64,000 nucleotides of DNA from NCBI RefSeq assembly GCF_016806835.2, contig NZ_CP086111.1, forward strand, positions 4,705,471-4,769,470. Direction: 5' to 3'. Source of the DNA: Skermanella rosea (GTDB taxonomy: Bacteria > Pseudomonadota > Alphaproteobacteria > Azospirillales > Azospirillaceae). Positions 8,718 through 18,045 of this stretch are shown here, piece after piece. Every line of letters begins with the position of its first letter. Positions within the stretch are counted from its first letter, which is position 1. Position numbers and translations under genes: made by a program. The notes beneath the pieces were generated by a model that searched no databases, had not been told where the DNA came from, and saw only the letters and a list, made by a program, of their open reading frames with translations.

Positions 8718-9110
8718 ATGTACAGTCAGACAACCCGCTCGATCAGGGTTTCCGTCAAGCCGACGTTCCTGGAGGAACAGTCCTCGCCGGCGGAACACCA
8801 TTTCGTATGGGCCTATCATGTCCGGATCGAGAACACCGGGGGCGAGACGGTTCAGCTGCGCAACCGCCACTGGCGGATCACCGACAGGTTCGGCCGGGTC
8901 CAGGAGGTGCAGGGAGCCGGCGTCGTCGGGGAACAGCCCGTCCTGGAACCGGGAGAGAGCTTCGAATACACCAGCGGCACGCCGTTGACCGCTCCCTCGG
9001 GCATCATGTCGGGCAGCTATCAGATGGAAACCGCGCGCGGCGAGAAGTTCGACGTGACGATACCGGCCTTCTCGCTGGACAGCCCCCACGAGACTGTCCA
9101 ACTCAACTAG
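8718..9110 (+). CDS. apaG: ApaG protein
   Basis: A 130-residue single-domain immunoglobulin-like beta protein of full ApaG length. Diagnostic stretches are [45 protein letters not shown] and [18 protein letters not shown]. ApaG is a small cytoplasmic protein linked genetically to cobalt/magnesium efflux phenotypes, with unclear biochemistry. It lies about 100 bases after ynjD and 180 before folE and probably has its own promoter. Confidence 0.95.
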   Translation: MYSQTTRSIRVSVKPTFLEEQSSPAEHHFVWAYHVRIENTGGETVQLRNRHWRITDRFGRVQEVQGAGVVGEQPVLEPGESFEYTSGTPLTAPSGIMSGSYQMETARGEKFDVTIPAFSLDSPHETVQLN

Positions 9111-9291
9111 CAGCCACCCCTCCTGCGCCGGACAGCGGCGCGACTGCCGACCGGCCGATCTTGAATCGGGCGAACGGCACGCCACTTCGCTGTTCAAGCG
9201 GAACCGGTTCCCGCCCACGCACGACGGTCGGGGGACGACAGTGCGCGACACAGCGAACCGGGACAGAGCCGACCATCGAAAGGTACCCGTC

Positions 9292-9960
9292 GTGAGTGCA
9301 TCGAAGCCCCTGGCTACGGACAACATCGTCCGCGGTCCTTCCCACCATCGCCGCAGCGCCCCCGGGATTGCGCGCCCAAGCCGTGCCGAAGCCGAACAAG
9401 CCGTCCGCACCCTTCTGCTCTGGGCGGGAGACGATCCCGACCGCGAGGGCCTGCTGGGCACGCCCGACCGCGTGGTGCGGTCCTACGAGGAGTTCTTCGC
9501 CGGCTACGGCGTCGATCCGGTGGAACTGCTCCAGCGCACCTTCGAGGAGACCGACGGCTATGACGAAATGGTCGTCCTGAAGGGCATCCGGTTCGAATCC
9601 TACTGCGAACACCACATGGTGCCGATCATCGGCAAGGCGCACGTGGCCTATCTGCCCAATCACCGCGTCGTCGGCATCAGCAAGCTGGCCCGCGTGGTCG
9701 AGGCCTATGCCAAGCGCCTCCAGATCCAGGAGAAGATGACCTCCCAGATCGCCAACACGATCGAGGAGGTCCTCCAGCCGCTCGGCGTCGCGGTCGTGCT
9801 GGAAGGCGAGCACCAGTGCATGACCACCCGCGGCATCCACAAGCCCGGCGTCAACATGGTGACCAGCCGGATGCTGGGCGCCTTCCGGACGGACCCGTCG
9901 ACCCGCCGGGAATTCCTGGCCATGATCGGCAGCCCGTCCGGCAACGGCATCGGCGGCTGA
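9292..9960 (+). CDS. folE: GTP cyclohydrolase I
   Basis: A 222-residue enzyme converting GTP to 7,8-dihydroneopterin triphosphate, the first step of folate/pterin synthesis, acting as a cytoplasmic homodecamer. The zinc site is intact: Cys105 and His108 in [11 protein letters not shown] and Cys176 in [11 protein letters not shown]. The [18 protein letters not shown] segment is also typical. GTG 9292 is chosen because AAAGG lies eight bases before it; a GTG at 9241 in frame would add 17 residues and also has a purine-rich upstream run. A strong terminator follows at 9988. Confidence 0.95.
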   Translation: MSASKPLATDNIVRGPSHHRRSAPGIARPSRAEAEQAVRTLLLWAGDDPDREGLLGTPDRVVRSYEEFFAGYGVDPVELLQRTFEETDGYDEMVVLKGIRFESYCEHHMVPIIGKAHVAYLPNHRVVGISKLARVVEAYAKRLQIQEKMTSQIANTIEEVLQPLGVAVVLEGEHQCMTTRGIHKPGVNMVTSRMLGAFRTDPSTRREFLAMIGSPSGNGIGG

Positions 9961-9987
9961 TCCCAGAGGCATAAGGCAGTATGATGA

Positions 9988-10015
9988 GGGCGCCGCGGCG
10001 ACGCGGCGCCCTTTT
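9988..10015 (+). terminator. Rho-independent terminator after folE
   Basis: GGGCGCCGC (9988-9996), loop GGCGAC, GCGGCGCCC (10003-10011) form a perfect 9-pair stem followed directly by TTTT (10012-10015). It begins 27 bases after the folE stop and ends folE transcription before the Trk gene. Confidence 0.9.
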
Positions 10016-10041
10016 CCCATTCCGGACCCTGGCCTTTTCCT

Positions 10042-11487
10042 TTGGATTATCGCCCCGTCTTCTTCGTTCTCGGCATCCTGCTGTCGACGCTGGCCTTCAG
10101 CATGCTGGTCCCGATGCTGGCCGACCTGTCGGTCGGGCACCCGGACTGGCAGACCTTCGCGATCTCGGCGGCCTTTACCCTGTTCGTCGGCGTGTCCCTG
10201 CTGCTGACCAACCGGATGCCCGAATTCACGCTGTCGATCCGCCAGGCCTTCCTGCTGACCACGCTCTCCTGGGTGGTGACCGCCGCCTTCGCCGCGGTAC
10301 CCCTGATGCTGGCGGAGATGGGGCTCAGCTACACCGACGCCTTCTTCGAGGCGATGTCCGGCATCACGACGACCGGCGCAACCGTGATCGTCGGGCTGGA
10401 CTCGGCCCCGCCGGGCATCCTGCTGTGGCGGGCTCTGCTTCAGTGGATGGGCGGGATCGGCATCATCGTGCTGGCGCTGTCGGTGCTGCCCATGCTCCAG
10501 GTCGGCGGCATGCAGCTGTTCCGAACGGAATCGTCGGAGAAATCGGACAAGGTACTGCCGCGAGCCGCCCAGCTGGCGAGCTGGATCGGCCTGATCTACC
10601 TGGGCTTCACGGCGCTGTGCGCGGTCGGCTACCGGCTGGCCGGCATGGGCTGGTTCGATGCCTTCGCCCATGCCATGACCACCATCGCGACCGGCGGCTT
10701 CTCCACCGCCGACGCGTCGGTCGCCTTCTTCGACGATCCGCTGATCGAGCTGGTGGGGATCGTCTTCATGCTGGCGGGGGCGCTGCCCTTCGTGCTGTAC
10801 CTCCGGGCCCTGCGCGGCGACCCGCGGCCCCTGCTGGCGGACCGGCAGGTCCAGTGGTTCGCCGCCGTGGTCGCCGCAGCGATCGGCATCATGGCCGCGC
10901 ACCTGTGGATCGAGCGCGACTACGAACCGCTTGCCGCGCTGCGGCTGGCGTCGTTCAACGTCGTGTCGGTGATCACCGGGACGGGCTACGCGACGTCGGA
11001 CTTCGGGACCTGGGGACCGTTCGCCGCGGGGCTGATGTTCTTCCTGATGTTCGTCGGCGGCTGCGCCGGGTCCACCTCGTGCGGGATCAAGATCTTCCGG
11101 TTCCAGGTGCTCTACGCCACCGCCGACGCCCAGATGCGGCGGCTGATCCAGCCGCACGGCGTCTTCATCGCCTATTACAACGGCAAGCCGATCCCGGAGG
11201 CGGTCTCGGTGTCGGTGATGAGCTTCTTTTTCCTCTACGCCCTGTGCTTCGTGGCGCTGTCCCTGTCGCTCCAACTGCTGGGGCTGGACTACATGACGGC
11301 GATGAGCGGCGCCGCCACCGCGATCAGCAATGTCGGCCCCGGCCTGGGGCCGGTGATCGGGCCGAGCGGCACCTTCGCGCCTCTGCCCGACGCCGCCAAA
11401 TGGGTCCTGTCGGCCGGGATGCTGATGGGACGGCTGGAGCTGTTCACCGTGCTGGTCCTGCTGACCCCGGCCTTCTGGCGCCAGTGA
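10042..11487 (+). CDS. trkH: TrkH-family potassium uptake protein
   Basis: A 481-residue inner-membrane K+-translocating subunit, expected to work with cytoplasmic TrkA. Four selectivity-filter-like loops are visible: AMSGITTTGATVI, TTIATGGFST, NVVSVITGTGYATSDFG and GCAGSTSCGIKIF. The N-terminus appears to start at TTG 10042, giving MDYRPVFFVLGILL, which matches the usual beginning of alphaproteobacterial TrkH. No ATG or GTG is available between the preceding terminator and the first membrane helix, and no good ribosome binding site is visible. Length is normal. Confidence 0.93.
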   Translation: MDYRPVFFVLGILLSTLAFSMLVPMLADLSVGHPDWQTFAISAAFTLFVGVSLLLTNRMPEFTLSIRQAFLLTTLSWVVTAAFAAVPLMLAEMGLSYTDAFFEAMSGITTTGATVIVGLDSAPPGILLWRALLQWMGGIGIIVLALSVLPMLQVGGMQLFRTESSEKSDKVLPRAAQLASWIGLIYLGFTALCAVGYRLAGMGWFDAFAHAMTTIATGGFSTADASVAFFDDPLIELVGIVFMLAGALPFVLYLRALRGDPRPLLADRQVQWFAAVVAAAIGIMAAHLWIERDYEPLAALRLASFNVVSVITGTGYATSDFGTWGPFAAGLMFFLMFVGGCAGSTSCGIKIFRFQVLYATADAQMRRLIQPHGVFIAYYNGKPIPEAVSVSVMSFFFLYALCFVALSLSLQLLGLDYMTAMSGAATAISNVGPGLGPVIGPSGTFAPLPDAAKWVLSAGMLMGRLELFTVLVLLTPAFWRQ

Positions 11488-11544
11488 GGGAATGGGGATA
11501 CAGTTCCCCCCTTCCTGGCCCCCGTCCCTGGCAGGATCAAGGAA

Positions 11545-12156
11545 ATGCTGGAATTCGGACGCTCCCTGCGCCGGCTCCGCCGGCTGAACGGCATCAAGCA
11601 GGAACACCTGGCCGAACTGGCCGGCGTGACCCAGGCGACCGTGTCGCGCTGGGAATCCGGGCGGCACCGGCCGACGCCGGAGCAGGCGGCGCAGCTGCTG
11701 CCCCTGCTGGAGGCGCGCCTGAACCCGGCGGGCGACGCCATGCTGAAGCGGCTGGTGGAAACCTCCGCCCTGCGGGTCCACCTGGTCTGCGACGTCAGCC
11801 ACCGGCTGCTGGCCGTGTCCCAGGGGCGCCGGCGGGAGTGGGAGAACGACGCCCATGACCTCTACGGCGAGACCCTGTGGCCCTTCGCGTCCGACGGCAT
11901 CCGCGACGGCGAGGCGCGCCTGGGGGACCTGGGCTGGTACGAACCGGTCGCCCGTCCCGTCGCCGGCTGGACCGACTTGAAGCATTCGGGCGTGATCCGC
12001 ATGGGTCCGGGCATGTGGCTGTGGGAGCGGGTCCGGCTGAGCGACGGCCGCTTCGCCCGGATGGTCACCACGCTGCCGCTGGAGGACCTGCGGCGCGGCG
12101 TGCCCGAGGCGCGCATCGTCTCCCTGCCGCCCGGAGCCGAAGAACCGGTCGTATGA
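11545..12156 (+). CDS. XRE-family transcriptional regulator
   Basis: A 203-residue DNA-binding protein. Residues about 5-58 form a Cro/CI-type helix-turn-helix with KQEHLAELAGVTQATVSRWE as the recognition region. Residues 70-195 form an unrecognised, probably ligand-binding C-terminal domain with several tryptophans (LGWYEPVARPVAGW, MGPGMWLWERVRL). AGGA eight bases before ATG 11545 supports the start. It follows trkH by 57 bases in the same direction and may be cotranscribed. Its targets cannot be read from the sequence. Confidence 0.85.
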   Translation: MLEFGRSLRRLRRLNGIKQEHLAELAGVTQATVSRWESGRHRPTPEQAAQLLPLLEARLNPAGDAMLKRLVETSALRVHLVCDVSHRLLAVSQGRRREWENDAHDLYGETLWPFASDGIRDGEARLGDLGWYEPVARPVAGWTDLKHSGVIRMGPGMWLWERVRLSDGRFARMVTTLPLEDLRRGVPEARIVSLPPGAEEPVV

Positions 12157-12218
12157 TTTATACGTCGGCCCGGGCGGGGGTGCGGCGGTAAGTTTGCCCT
12201 CTCCTGGAGGGATGAGCC

Positions 12219-12698
12219 ATGCCGATAAGACTCTTCCGGCGCCGCCCCGTCGCGGAGCCGCCGCTTGCCGAGGTGGCCGCCGGCCTGATGGCGGCACGGG
12301 ACGCGGACCGGATCGCCCTGATGGTCCTGGCCCTCGGGCCGCGCCTGAACGAACGCCTGGACCTCGATGAATGCCTGCGCCTGGCGGCGGCGGGCAACTT
12401 CACCGACGGGACCCGCGAAACCCGCTTCGTCGAGACGCTGGCGCGCTTGGCGCGCCGCATCGAGCTGAACGCCGCCCCGGCCCGGCACTGGACCGGGGAC
12501 GACCGCCGTCGCCTGTTCGACCCCGACTTCCTGGCCCGGCGCTGCGCCGGCGAACCCGTGCTGGCTGAGTTGAACGACCTGCTGTGGCACGCCGCCGTCG
12601 CCAGGCTGCGCGAGGCCGGCGAGAACCCGGCGGCGGTGGCGCTGGAGGCGATGGGGCTGACGGCGCAGCTGGCACCGTCGAGGGCGACGGCCCGGTAG
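12219..12698 (+). CDS. Conserved-looking hypothetical protein
   Basis: A 159-residue soluble, helix-rich, Arg/Ala/Leu-rich protein that I do not recognise. It has no signal peptide or membrane segment. The start is well supported: GGAGGG seven bases before ATG 12219. It follows the XRE gene by 62 bases and could be in the same transcript. The N-terminal MPIRLFRRRP is strongly basic. No function is suggested. Confidence 0.7.
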   Translation: MPIRLFRRRPVAEPPLAEVAAGLMAARDADRIALMVLALGPRLNERLDLDECLRLAAAGNFTDGTRETRFVETLARLARRIELNAAPARHWTGDDRRRLFDPDFLARRCAGEPVLAELNDLLWHAAVARLREAGENPAAVALEAMGLTAQLAPSRATAR

Positions 12699-12714
12699 GT
12701 CGGCAGCTACCCCG

Positions 12715-13311
12715 CTACCGCAGCGTCACCGCCGACAGGTTGCCGTAGACCCCTTCCTCCAGCTTGGCGTTCAGCTCGGTCATCATGCGCTCGACCATGG
12801 CGAACAGGGCGTCGTCCCTGCCCTGGAGGGAGATGTTCTCGGGCACGCTGATGGTGCGGGCGACGGCGGCGCCGGTGTAGCCGTGGAAGCGGCGCGACGG
12901 CTGGTCCACGACCAGATCGACCGCCAGCTTGCCGTCGTAGCGCTCGGACTGGTCGGTGGTGAAGGCGCCGCGCAGGCCGGTGGTCGGCGGCAGGCCGGTC
13001 TCGACGATGCTGGCGTCCTTGATGATCACCCGCAGCGTGCCGCTGCCGCCCATGGCGCGCAGCCGCTCGTTGGCCCAGCGGCGGATCGCGTCGGACGGGG
13101 GCACCGGGGCCAGATGGTCGACGTTTGGCTGCACCTGGGGCGGCTGGTATTGCTGGACGACCTCTACCGTGGCGACGTCGAACGAGATCGGGGCCGCGTC
13201 GGCGAAGCTGATCTGGCGGGCCGCCTGGCGCGGTGGCGTCGACTGGCAGGCCGCCAGGGCGAGGGTGGCTGCCAGGACGAGGGCGGCCGGACGGAGAAGG
13301 CTGCGGAGCAT
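12715..13311 (-). CDS. Putative outer-membrane or periplasmic lipoprotein
   Basis: A 198-residue protein with a lipoprotein signal: MLRSLLRPAALVLAATLALAAC, lipobox LAAC, then a Gln/Pro-rich linker. The mature part contains PPSDAIRRWANERLRAMGGS, SLQGRDDALFAMVERMMTEL and a beta-rich middle. It is unrecognised beyond resembling small alphaproteobacterial lipoproteins. ATG 13311 gives a normal signal peptide; an upstream in-frame start at 13353 would add 14 residues ahead of it. It lies downstream of the carboxypeptidase gene on the same strand with about 60 bases between, so an envelope role is plausible. Confidence 0.75.
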   Translation of the reverse strand: MLRSLLRPAALVLAATLALAACQSTPPRQAARQISFADAAPISFDVATVEVVQQYQPPQVQPNVDHLAPVPPSDAIRRWANERLRAMGGSGTLRVIIKDASIVETGLPPTTGLRGAFTTDQSERYDGKLAVDLVVDQPSRRFHGYTGAAVARTISVPENISLQGRDDALFAMVERMMTELNAKLEEGVYGNLSAVTLR

Positions 13312-13369
13312 GATGGCGGTTTCGCGGAAAAGGAGGGGGTTCACGGATAGCACGGGGCTGCGGTGCCGG

Positions 13370-14689
13370 TCACTTGGATTTGGCCGGCGGCGGCTTGGGC
13401 GGCTGGGATTTGGGCGGCTGGGATTTGGGCGGCTGGGATTTGGGCGGCTGGGATTTCCGGACCTTCGCCGAGGTCGGCGCCACGGCGGCGCGGAGGTTCT
13501 TCGGCGAGACCACCAGGCAATAGGCCTTGGCCTGGCGCAGGCGCTTGCAGGCGGCCGTGGCCTGCGCCTCCTCCAGCCCGACGACGATCGGGCGGTGCTT
13601 TCTGCGCCGTTCGATCGTCGTCAGCATGGCCCCGCCGAGCACGGCGGCATGGCTCCGCATCAGCTTGCGCCCGGCGTCGGCCGCCTTCGCCTTGGTGTTG
13701 AAGGTGCCGGCGATCTCGACGCTCCAGCCGCCCTGCGCCCGCGGCATGCCGGGAACCGAGACGATCGACGCGCAGGTCGGGGAGATGACGCCGGCGGCCG
13801 GCTCGTCCGGCTCCCGGGTCCGGACCGGGTCGATGTCGCGCAGGGTGACCGGGATCTTGGGGGACGGCTTGGCATAGGCCTCGTCCATCAGCCGGGCGAT
13901 GCTGTCGGCGCGGTCGCCGCGGCTCAGCTCGCCCAGGACGACGGCGACCAGCCGGCGCCCGTCGCGCACCGCCGACGCCACCAGGTTGTACCCGGCGGCG
14001 CAGGTGAAGCCGGTCTTGATGCCGTCGGCGCCCCGGTAGTTGGCCAGGAAACCGTTGACGCTGTTGAAGGTGCTGCCCCGGTGGACGAAGCTCCGGGTGC
14101 TGAAATAGCTGTACTGGTCGGGAAAGTTCCGCAGCAGCGCCAGCGCCAGGATCGTCAGGTCGCGCGCCGTGACGACCTGCTCCGGGTGGTTGAGCCCGGA
14201 GGCGTTGCGGAACTCGGTCCGGTTCATGCCGAGCGACCGGGCCTTGGCGGTCATGGCTTCGGCGAAATCGGACTCGGTGCCGCCCAGCCGCTCGGCCAGG
14301 ACGACGGCGGCGTCGTTGGCGGATTCGATGATGGCGCCCAGGATGGCGTCTCGCGCCCGGATGGTCGAGCCCTGGCGAAGCCGCAGGGACTGGCCGGTCT
14401 GGCTGGCCGCCCGGACCGACACGGGCAGTTCCTCGTCCAGCTTCAGCCGGCCGGCCCGCAGCGCGTCGAACGCCATGTAGACCGTCATCATCTTGGTGGT
14501 CGAGGCCGGGAAGCTGCGCAGGTTGGGCTGCTCGGCATGGAGCACGACCCCGCTGTCGGCATCGACGACCAGGCTGGCCCGGTACGCGGCGGCAGGTCTC
14601 GGGAAGAGAAGGCTGGAGAACAGGGCTCCGGAGAGGATCAGGGCCGCGAGCGCGCCCGCCGACGACACACGAACGCATACCCGCAGCAC
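13370..14689 (-). CDS. D-alanyl-D-alanine carboxypeptidase (peptidase S11) with SPOR-like tail
   Basis: A 439-residue periplasmic peptidoglycan enzyme that trims the terminal D-alanine of pentapeptides (DacA/DacC class). After a signal peptide ending AAAYRA come the active-site motifs: SxxK as S63-TT-K66, SxN as S123-A-N125, and KTG at 225-227 in ADGIKTGFT. Residues about 325-415 (GGWSVEIAGTFNTKAKAADA and following) look like a SPOR domain, which binds denuded glycan at division sites. The protein ends in a Lys/Pro-rich tail made of KSQPP repeats encoded by a perfect 15-base tandem repeat. It follows hslO by 16 bases on the same strand and may be read with the arg-hslO transcript. Confidence 0.92.
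   Translation of the reverse strand: MLRVCVRVSSAGALAALILSGALFSSLLFPRPAAAYRASLVVDADSGVVLHAEQPNLRSFPASTTKMMTVYMAFDALRAGRLKLDEELPVSVRAASQTGQSLRLRQGSTIRARDAILGAIIESANDAAVVLAERLGGTESDFAEAMTAKARSLGMNRTEFRNASGLNHPEQVVTARDLTILALALLRNFPDQYSYFSTRSFVHRGSTFNSVNGFLANYRGADGIKTGFTCAAGYNLVASAVRDGRRLVAVVLGELSRGDRADSIARLMDEAYAKPSPKIPVTLRDIDPVRTREPDEPAAGVISPTCASIVSVPGMPRAQGGWSVEIAGTFNTKAKAADAGRKLMRSHAAVLGGAMLTTIERRRKHRPIVVGLEEAQATAACKRLRQAKAYCLVVSPKNLRAAVAPTSAKVRKSQPPKSQPPKSQPPKSQPPKPPPAKSK
13397..13456. repeat. 15-base tandem repeat, four perfect copies, in the carboxypeptidase gene
   Basis: Four identical units GGGCGGCTGGGATTT run from 13397 to 13456 on the plus strand. On the coding (minus) strand they encode KSQPP repeats near the protein's C-terminus. 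The unit is a multiple of three, so copy number can change without a frameshift. Confidence 0.95.
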
Positions 14690-14705
14690 GATGAACCCCT
14701 ATGGA

Positions 14706-15638
14706 TCAGCCGTAGACATTCTCCAATTGTGCATCATCAAAAGTATACGTCGAGTTACAGAACTCGCACGTGACCTCGACCCGGCCGTTGACCTTCAGTT
14801 CCGAGATCTCCTCCCGCGGCAGCGACCGCAGCACCGTCGCCACGCGGTCGCGCGAGCAGCGGCAGGTGGCCCGGAGCTCCGTCGGAGTATAGACCCGCAC
14901 GCCGTCCTCGTGGAACAGGCGGAACAGCAGGTCGTTGGGCGGCAGCCCCGGGTCCAGCAGCTCGGCGTCGGTGCAGGTGCCGATCAGCACCATGGCCCGG
15001 CGCCAGTCGTCGGCCACGTCGCTTCCCAGCACCTGCTGGATCTGGTCCTCCGGCAGTCGCTGGAGCATCAGGGCGCCGCCGCGCCAGATCCGGTCCGAGT
15101 CGGTGCCGGCATGGCCGACCGCGACCTTGATGCCGGTATCGAGCTGCTCGGACTGGCGGAAGTAATGCTGAACGCAATCCGACAGGGTATCGCCGTTCAG
15201 CTCGACGATGCCCTGGTAGCGTTCGGTGTGCTCGCCCTGGTCGACCGTGAAGGCGAGATAGCCGGTGCCCAGCAACGCAGGCACCGGCGCCGCAACACCC
15301 GCGTCGGCCCCGGCCAGCCGCTCGGCGTCGAACTGGGCGTAGCCGCGCACGTCGCCGGTGCTGGTGACGTCGGCCACCATCAGCGAGATCGGGCCGTCGC
15401 CCTTGGTCTGGAGCGTGAAGATGCCCTCGTATTTGAGGGCGCCCGCCAGGGTGATGGCGAGCGTGATGGTTTCGCCGAGCAGATGGGCGACCGGCTCGGG
15501 ATAGGCATGCTTGGACAGGACCTCGTCGAGCATCGGGCCGACCTTGACCAGACGGCCCCGCAGGTGCGAGGCGTCGATCTGGAAAGGCTGCACGATGTCG
15601 TCGGTGAGGGGATTCTCGGCGTGACCGAAATGACTCAT
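14706..15638 (-). CDS. hslO: Redox-regulated chaperone Hsp33
   Basis: A 310-residue cytoplasmic holdase chaperone activated by oxidation. The C-terminal zinc/redox switch is complete: CRCSRDR followed by [10 protein letters not shown] (CxC...CxxC). The N-terminal domain contains typical [12 protein letters not shown] and [15 protein letters not shown] 15638 overlaps the argF stop by four bases (ATGA), which decides the start over an in-frame GTG at 15650. Translation is therefore probably coupled to arginine-biosynthesis genes, an arrangement I recall from other alphaproteobacteria. Confidence 0.95.
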   Translation of the reverse strand: MSHFGHAENPLTDDIVQPFQIDASHLRGRLVKVGPMLDEVLSKHAYPEPVAHLLGETITLAITLAGALKYEGIFTLQTKGDGPISLMVADVTSTGDVRGYAQFDAERLAGADAGVAAPVPALLGTGYLAFTVDQGEHTERYQGIVELNGDTLSDCVQHYFRQSEQLDTGIKVAVGHAGTDSDRIWRGGALMLQRLPEDQIQQVLGSDVADDWRRAMVLIGTCTDAELLDPGLPPNDLLFRLFHEDGVRVYTPTELRATCRCSRDRVATVLRSLPREEISELKVNGRVEVTCEFCNSTYTFDDAQLENVYG

Positions 15639-16561
15639 GAACTCAGACACCAGGTTAAAATGCCCTTCTGGGCGTGCAGGCGGTTTTCCGCCTCGTCCCA
15701 TACCACGGAGTTCGGTCCGTCGATCACGTCGGCGGTGACCTCGTCGCCGCGATGGGCTGGCAGACAGTGCATGAATATGGCGTCCGGTTTCGCGTTTGCC
15801 ATCAGGCGCCGGTCAACCCGGTAGGGGGCCAGCATGTTATGGCGGGTTTCGGCGTCCTGCTGGTTCATGGAGACCCAGGTGTCGGTGACCACGCAATCGG
15901 CCCCGGCCACGGCGGCTTCCGGGTCGCCACCGACGGTGACATTTCCGCCCTGCCCGGCCGCCCAGCCGACCAGGTCCGGGTCGGGCCGGAGCTGTTCCGG
16001 ACAGGCGAGCCGCAGCTCGAAGCCGAAACGGACCGCGGCGTGGATCCAGCTGGCGGCGACATTGTTGCCGTCACCGCTCCAGGCCACCACCTTGCCCGCG
16101 ATCGGGCCGCGGTGCTCCTCGAAGGTAAGCACGTCGGCCATGATCTGGCAGGGGTGCGACCGGTCGGTCAGCCCATTGATCACCGGGACGGTCGCGTGCT
16201 CCGCCAGTTCCAGCAGCTTCGCCTCGGAATCGGTGCGCAGCATGATCACGTCGACGAAGCGGGACAATACCTTGGCGGTGTCGGCCACCGTCTCCCCGCG
16301 GCCGAGCTGCATCTCCTTGGAGCTGAGCATCACCACGTCGCCGCCGAGCTGGCGCATGCCGACCTCGAAGGAGACGCGGGTCCGGGTGGACGGCTTCTCG
16401 AAGATCATGGCGAGCGTCTTGCCGGCCAGCGGCTTGTCGCTCCTGCCGCCGGCCTTCAGCGCCTTGCCGCGCTCCAGGATGGAGCGCAGCGTCGCGGCGT
16501 CGAAATCGTCGAGGTCGAGGAAGTGGCGGGGGCCGGGACCGCCGGAGGCCGGCGCGGTCAT
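15635..16561 (-). CDS. argF: Ornithine carbamoyltransferase
   Basis: A 308-residue cytoplasmic enzyme making citrulline from ornithine and carbamoyl phosphate. The carbamoyl-phosphate motif is intact ([20 protein letters not shown], about residues 55-74), as are the HPCQ motif ([12 protein letters not shown]) and the C-terminal [11 protein letters not shown]. It starts at ATG 16561, overlapping the argD stop by four bases, and its own stop overlaps hslO by four bases. The three genes thus form one translationally coupled unit transcribed from about 17.8 kb. Confidence 0.97.
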   Translation of the reverse strand: MTAPASGGPGPRHFLDLDDFDAATLRSILERGKALKAGGRSDKPLAGKTLAMIFEKPSTRTRVSFEVGMRQLGGDVVMLSSKEMQLGRGETVADTAKVLSRFVDVIMLRTDSEAKLLELAEHATVPVINGLTDRSHPCQIMADVLTFEEHRGPIAGKVVAWSGDGNNVAASWIHAAVRFGFELRLACPEQLRPDPDLVGWAAGQGGNVTVGGDPEAAVAGADCVVTDTWVSMNQQDAETRHNMLAPYRVDRRLMANAKPDAIFMHCLPAHRGDEVTADVIDGPNSVVWDEAENRLHAQKGILTWCLSS

Positions 16562-17736
16562 TGCGCCAGCTCCGCGCAGGCCTTGTCGAGGATATCGATC
16601 GCCTCGTCCACCTGGGTCTCGGTGATGATCAGCGGCGGCAGCAGGCGCACGACGTTGTCGCCGGCGGCGACCGTCAGCATGCCGTGGGCGCGCAGCTTGT
16701 CCACCACGGTGCCGTTGACGATCTCCGGAACGAACCGCAGGCCCAGCAGCAGGCCGGCGCCCCGCACCTCGGCCAGCGCCTTGGGGTGGCGCGCGACCGC
16801 CTCGGTCAGGCGGCCCCACAGCATGCGGGCGATGCGGTCCACGCCTTCCAGGAAGCCCGGCTCCAGCATGACGTCGAGCACCGCGTTGCCGACCGCGGTG
16901 GCCAGCGGATTGCCGCCATAGGTCGAGCCGTGGGTACCGGGGGTCATGCCGACCGCGGCCTTCTCCGTCGCGAGGCAGGCGCCCAGCGGGAAGCCGCCGC
17001 CGATGCCCTTGGCGACCGACATCACGTCGGGGGTGATGCCGGCCCATTCATGGGCGAACAGCTTGCCGGTGCGGCCCATGCCGGTCTGGATCTCGTCGAA
17101 CAGCAGCAGCAGGCCGTACTCGTCGCAGACCTCGCGGAGCTGGCGCAGATAGTCGAGCGAGCCCGCACGGATGCCGCCCTCGCCCTGCACCGGCTCGATC
17201 GAGATGCCCGCCGTCTCGTTCGTGATGGCGGCGCGCAGCTCGTTCATGTTGCCGAAGGCGACCTGGTCGAAGCCGTCCTGCATGGGGCCGAAGCCCTTGA
17301 CCATCTTCTCCTGCTTGGTCGCGGCGATGGCGGTCGTGGTCCGCCCGTGGAAGGCGCCGCCGGCGGTGATGATCCGCCAGCGCTCGGGATGCCCCGTCTC
17401 GTACTGGTACTTGCGCACCACCTTGATCGCGCATTCCCAGGCTTCGACGCCGGAGTTGGTGAAGAACACCGTATCGGCGAAGGTGTGATCGACAAGTCGT
17501 CGCGCCAGGCTCTCCTGCCCCGCCACGCGGTACAGGTTGGAGGTATGCCAGATCTTGTGCGCCTGATCGGTCAGGGCCTTGATCAGGTGCGGATGGGCAT
17601 GGCCCAGCGCGGTGACGGCGACGCCGCTGGCGAAATCCAGATAGCGTCGGCCGGTCGTGTCGAAGACATAGGGTCCTTCGCCCCGCTCGAACACGACATC
17701 CGCACGGGCATAGGTGGGCATGACAACAGGGATCAC
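16558..17736 (-). CDS. argD: Acetylornithine aminotransferase
   Basis: A 392-residue PLP enzyme of class III that transaminates N-acetylglutamate semialdehyde in arginine synthesis and may also serve lysine synthesis. Key stretches are [45 protein letters not shown] (cofactor aspartate) and [14 protein letters not shown] with the Schiff-base lysine. GTG 17736 is preferred: GGGGG lies seven bases upstream and the product starts [16 protein letters not shown] 17721 five codons later lacks a ribosome binding site. It is the first gene of the argD-argF-hslO unit. Confidence 0.95.
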   Translation of the reverse strand: MIPVVMPTYARADVVFERGEGPYVFDTTGRRYLDFASGVAVTALGHAHPHLIKALTDQAHKIWHTSNLYRVAGQESLARRLVDHTFADTVFFTNSGVEAWECAIKVVRKYQYETGHPERWRIITAGGAFHGRTTTAIAATKQEKMVKGFGPMQDGFDQVAFGNMNELRAAITNETAGISIEPVQGEGGIRAGSLDYLRQLREVCDEYGLLLLFDEIQTGMGRTGKLFAHEWAGITPDVMSVAKGIGGGFPLGACLATEKAAVGMTPGTHGSTYGGNPLATAVGNAVLDVMLEPGFLEGVDRIARMLWGRLTEAVARHPKALAEVRGAGLLLGLRFVPEIVNGTVVDKLRAHGMLTVAAGDNVVRLLPPLIITETQVDEAIDILDKACAELAQ

Positions 17737-18045
17737 GGGTAAGCCCCCAACGGGTTCAATTCCGGCAACGGTCCACCAGCGCCGCCATCCGGAAAACGGC
17801 GTAGTACGGAAAGCACGAACTCCCGGAAGGCGCAGCCGTCCGGGAGACCGCAGACTATCCAAAGCCGGGGACGGGATGTCAACGATTGCGGGCGCGAATC
17901 GGGCGGGCGGGGCGTGATTTCATGGGCCGGCGCAGCGAAACAGGATAAAATTCGCGGTAATAAATCCTTAAATGCATTGTGACAATCTTGCGCCCGATTT
18001 GCATTCAAAGGAATGCATCCACGTGTTCGGGAAAACGCCTCAGCA
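17737..18045. other. Divergent promoter region with argD leader hairpin
   Basis: About 309 bases separate argD (minus) from the lipoprotein operon (plus). It contains a perfect 8-pair inverted repeat, CTCCCGGA (17820-17827) with TCCGGGAG (17839-17846), in the argD leader about 85 bases before its start. The half nearer 18000 is AT-rich with repeated ATGCAT/TGCATT words and is the likely promoter region of the lipoprotein operon. No gene is visible, and no specific regulator site can be named. Confidence 0.5.

Noticed and set aside
13397-13456. CRISPR-like short repeats
   Set aside because: The units are contiguous without spacers and encode an in-frame KSQPP tail.
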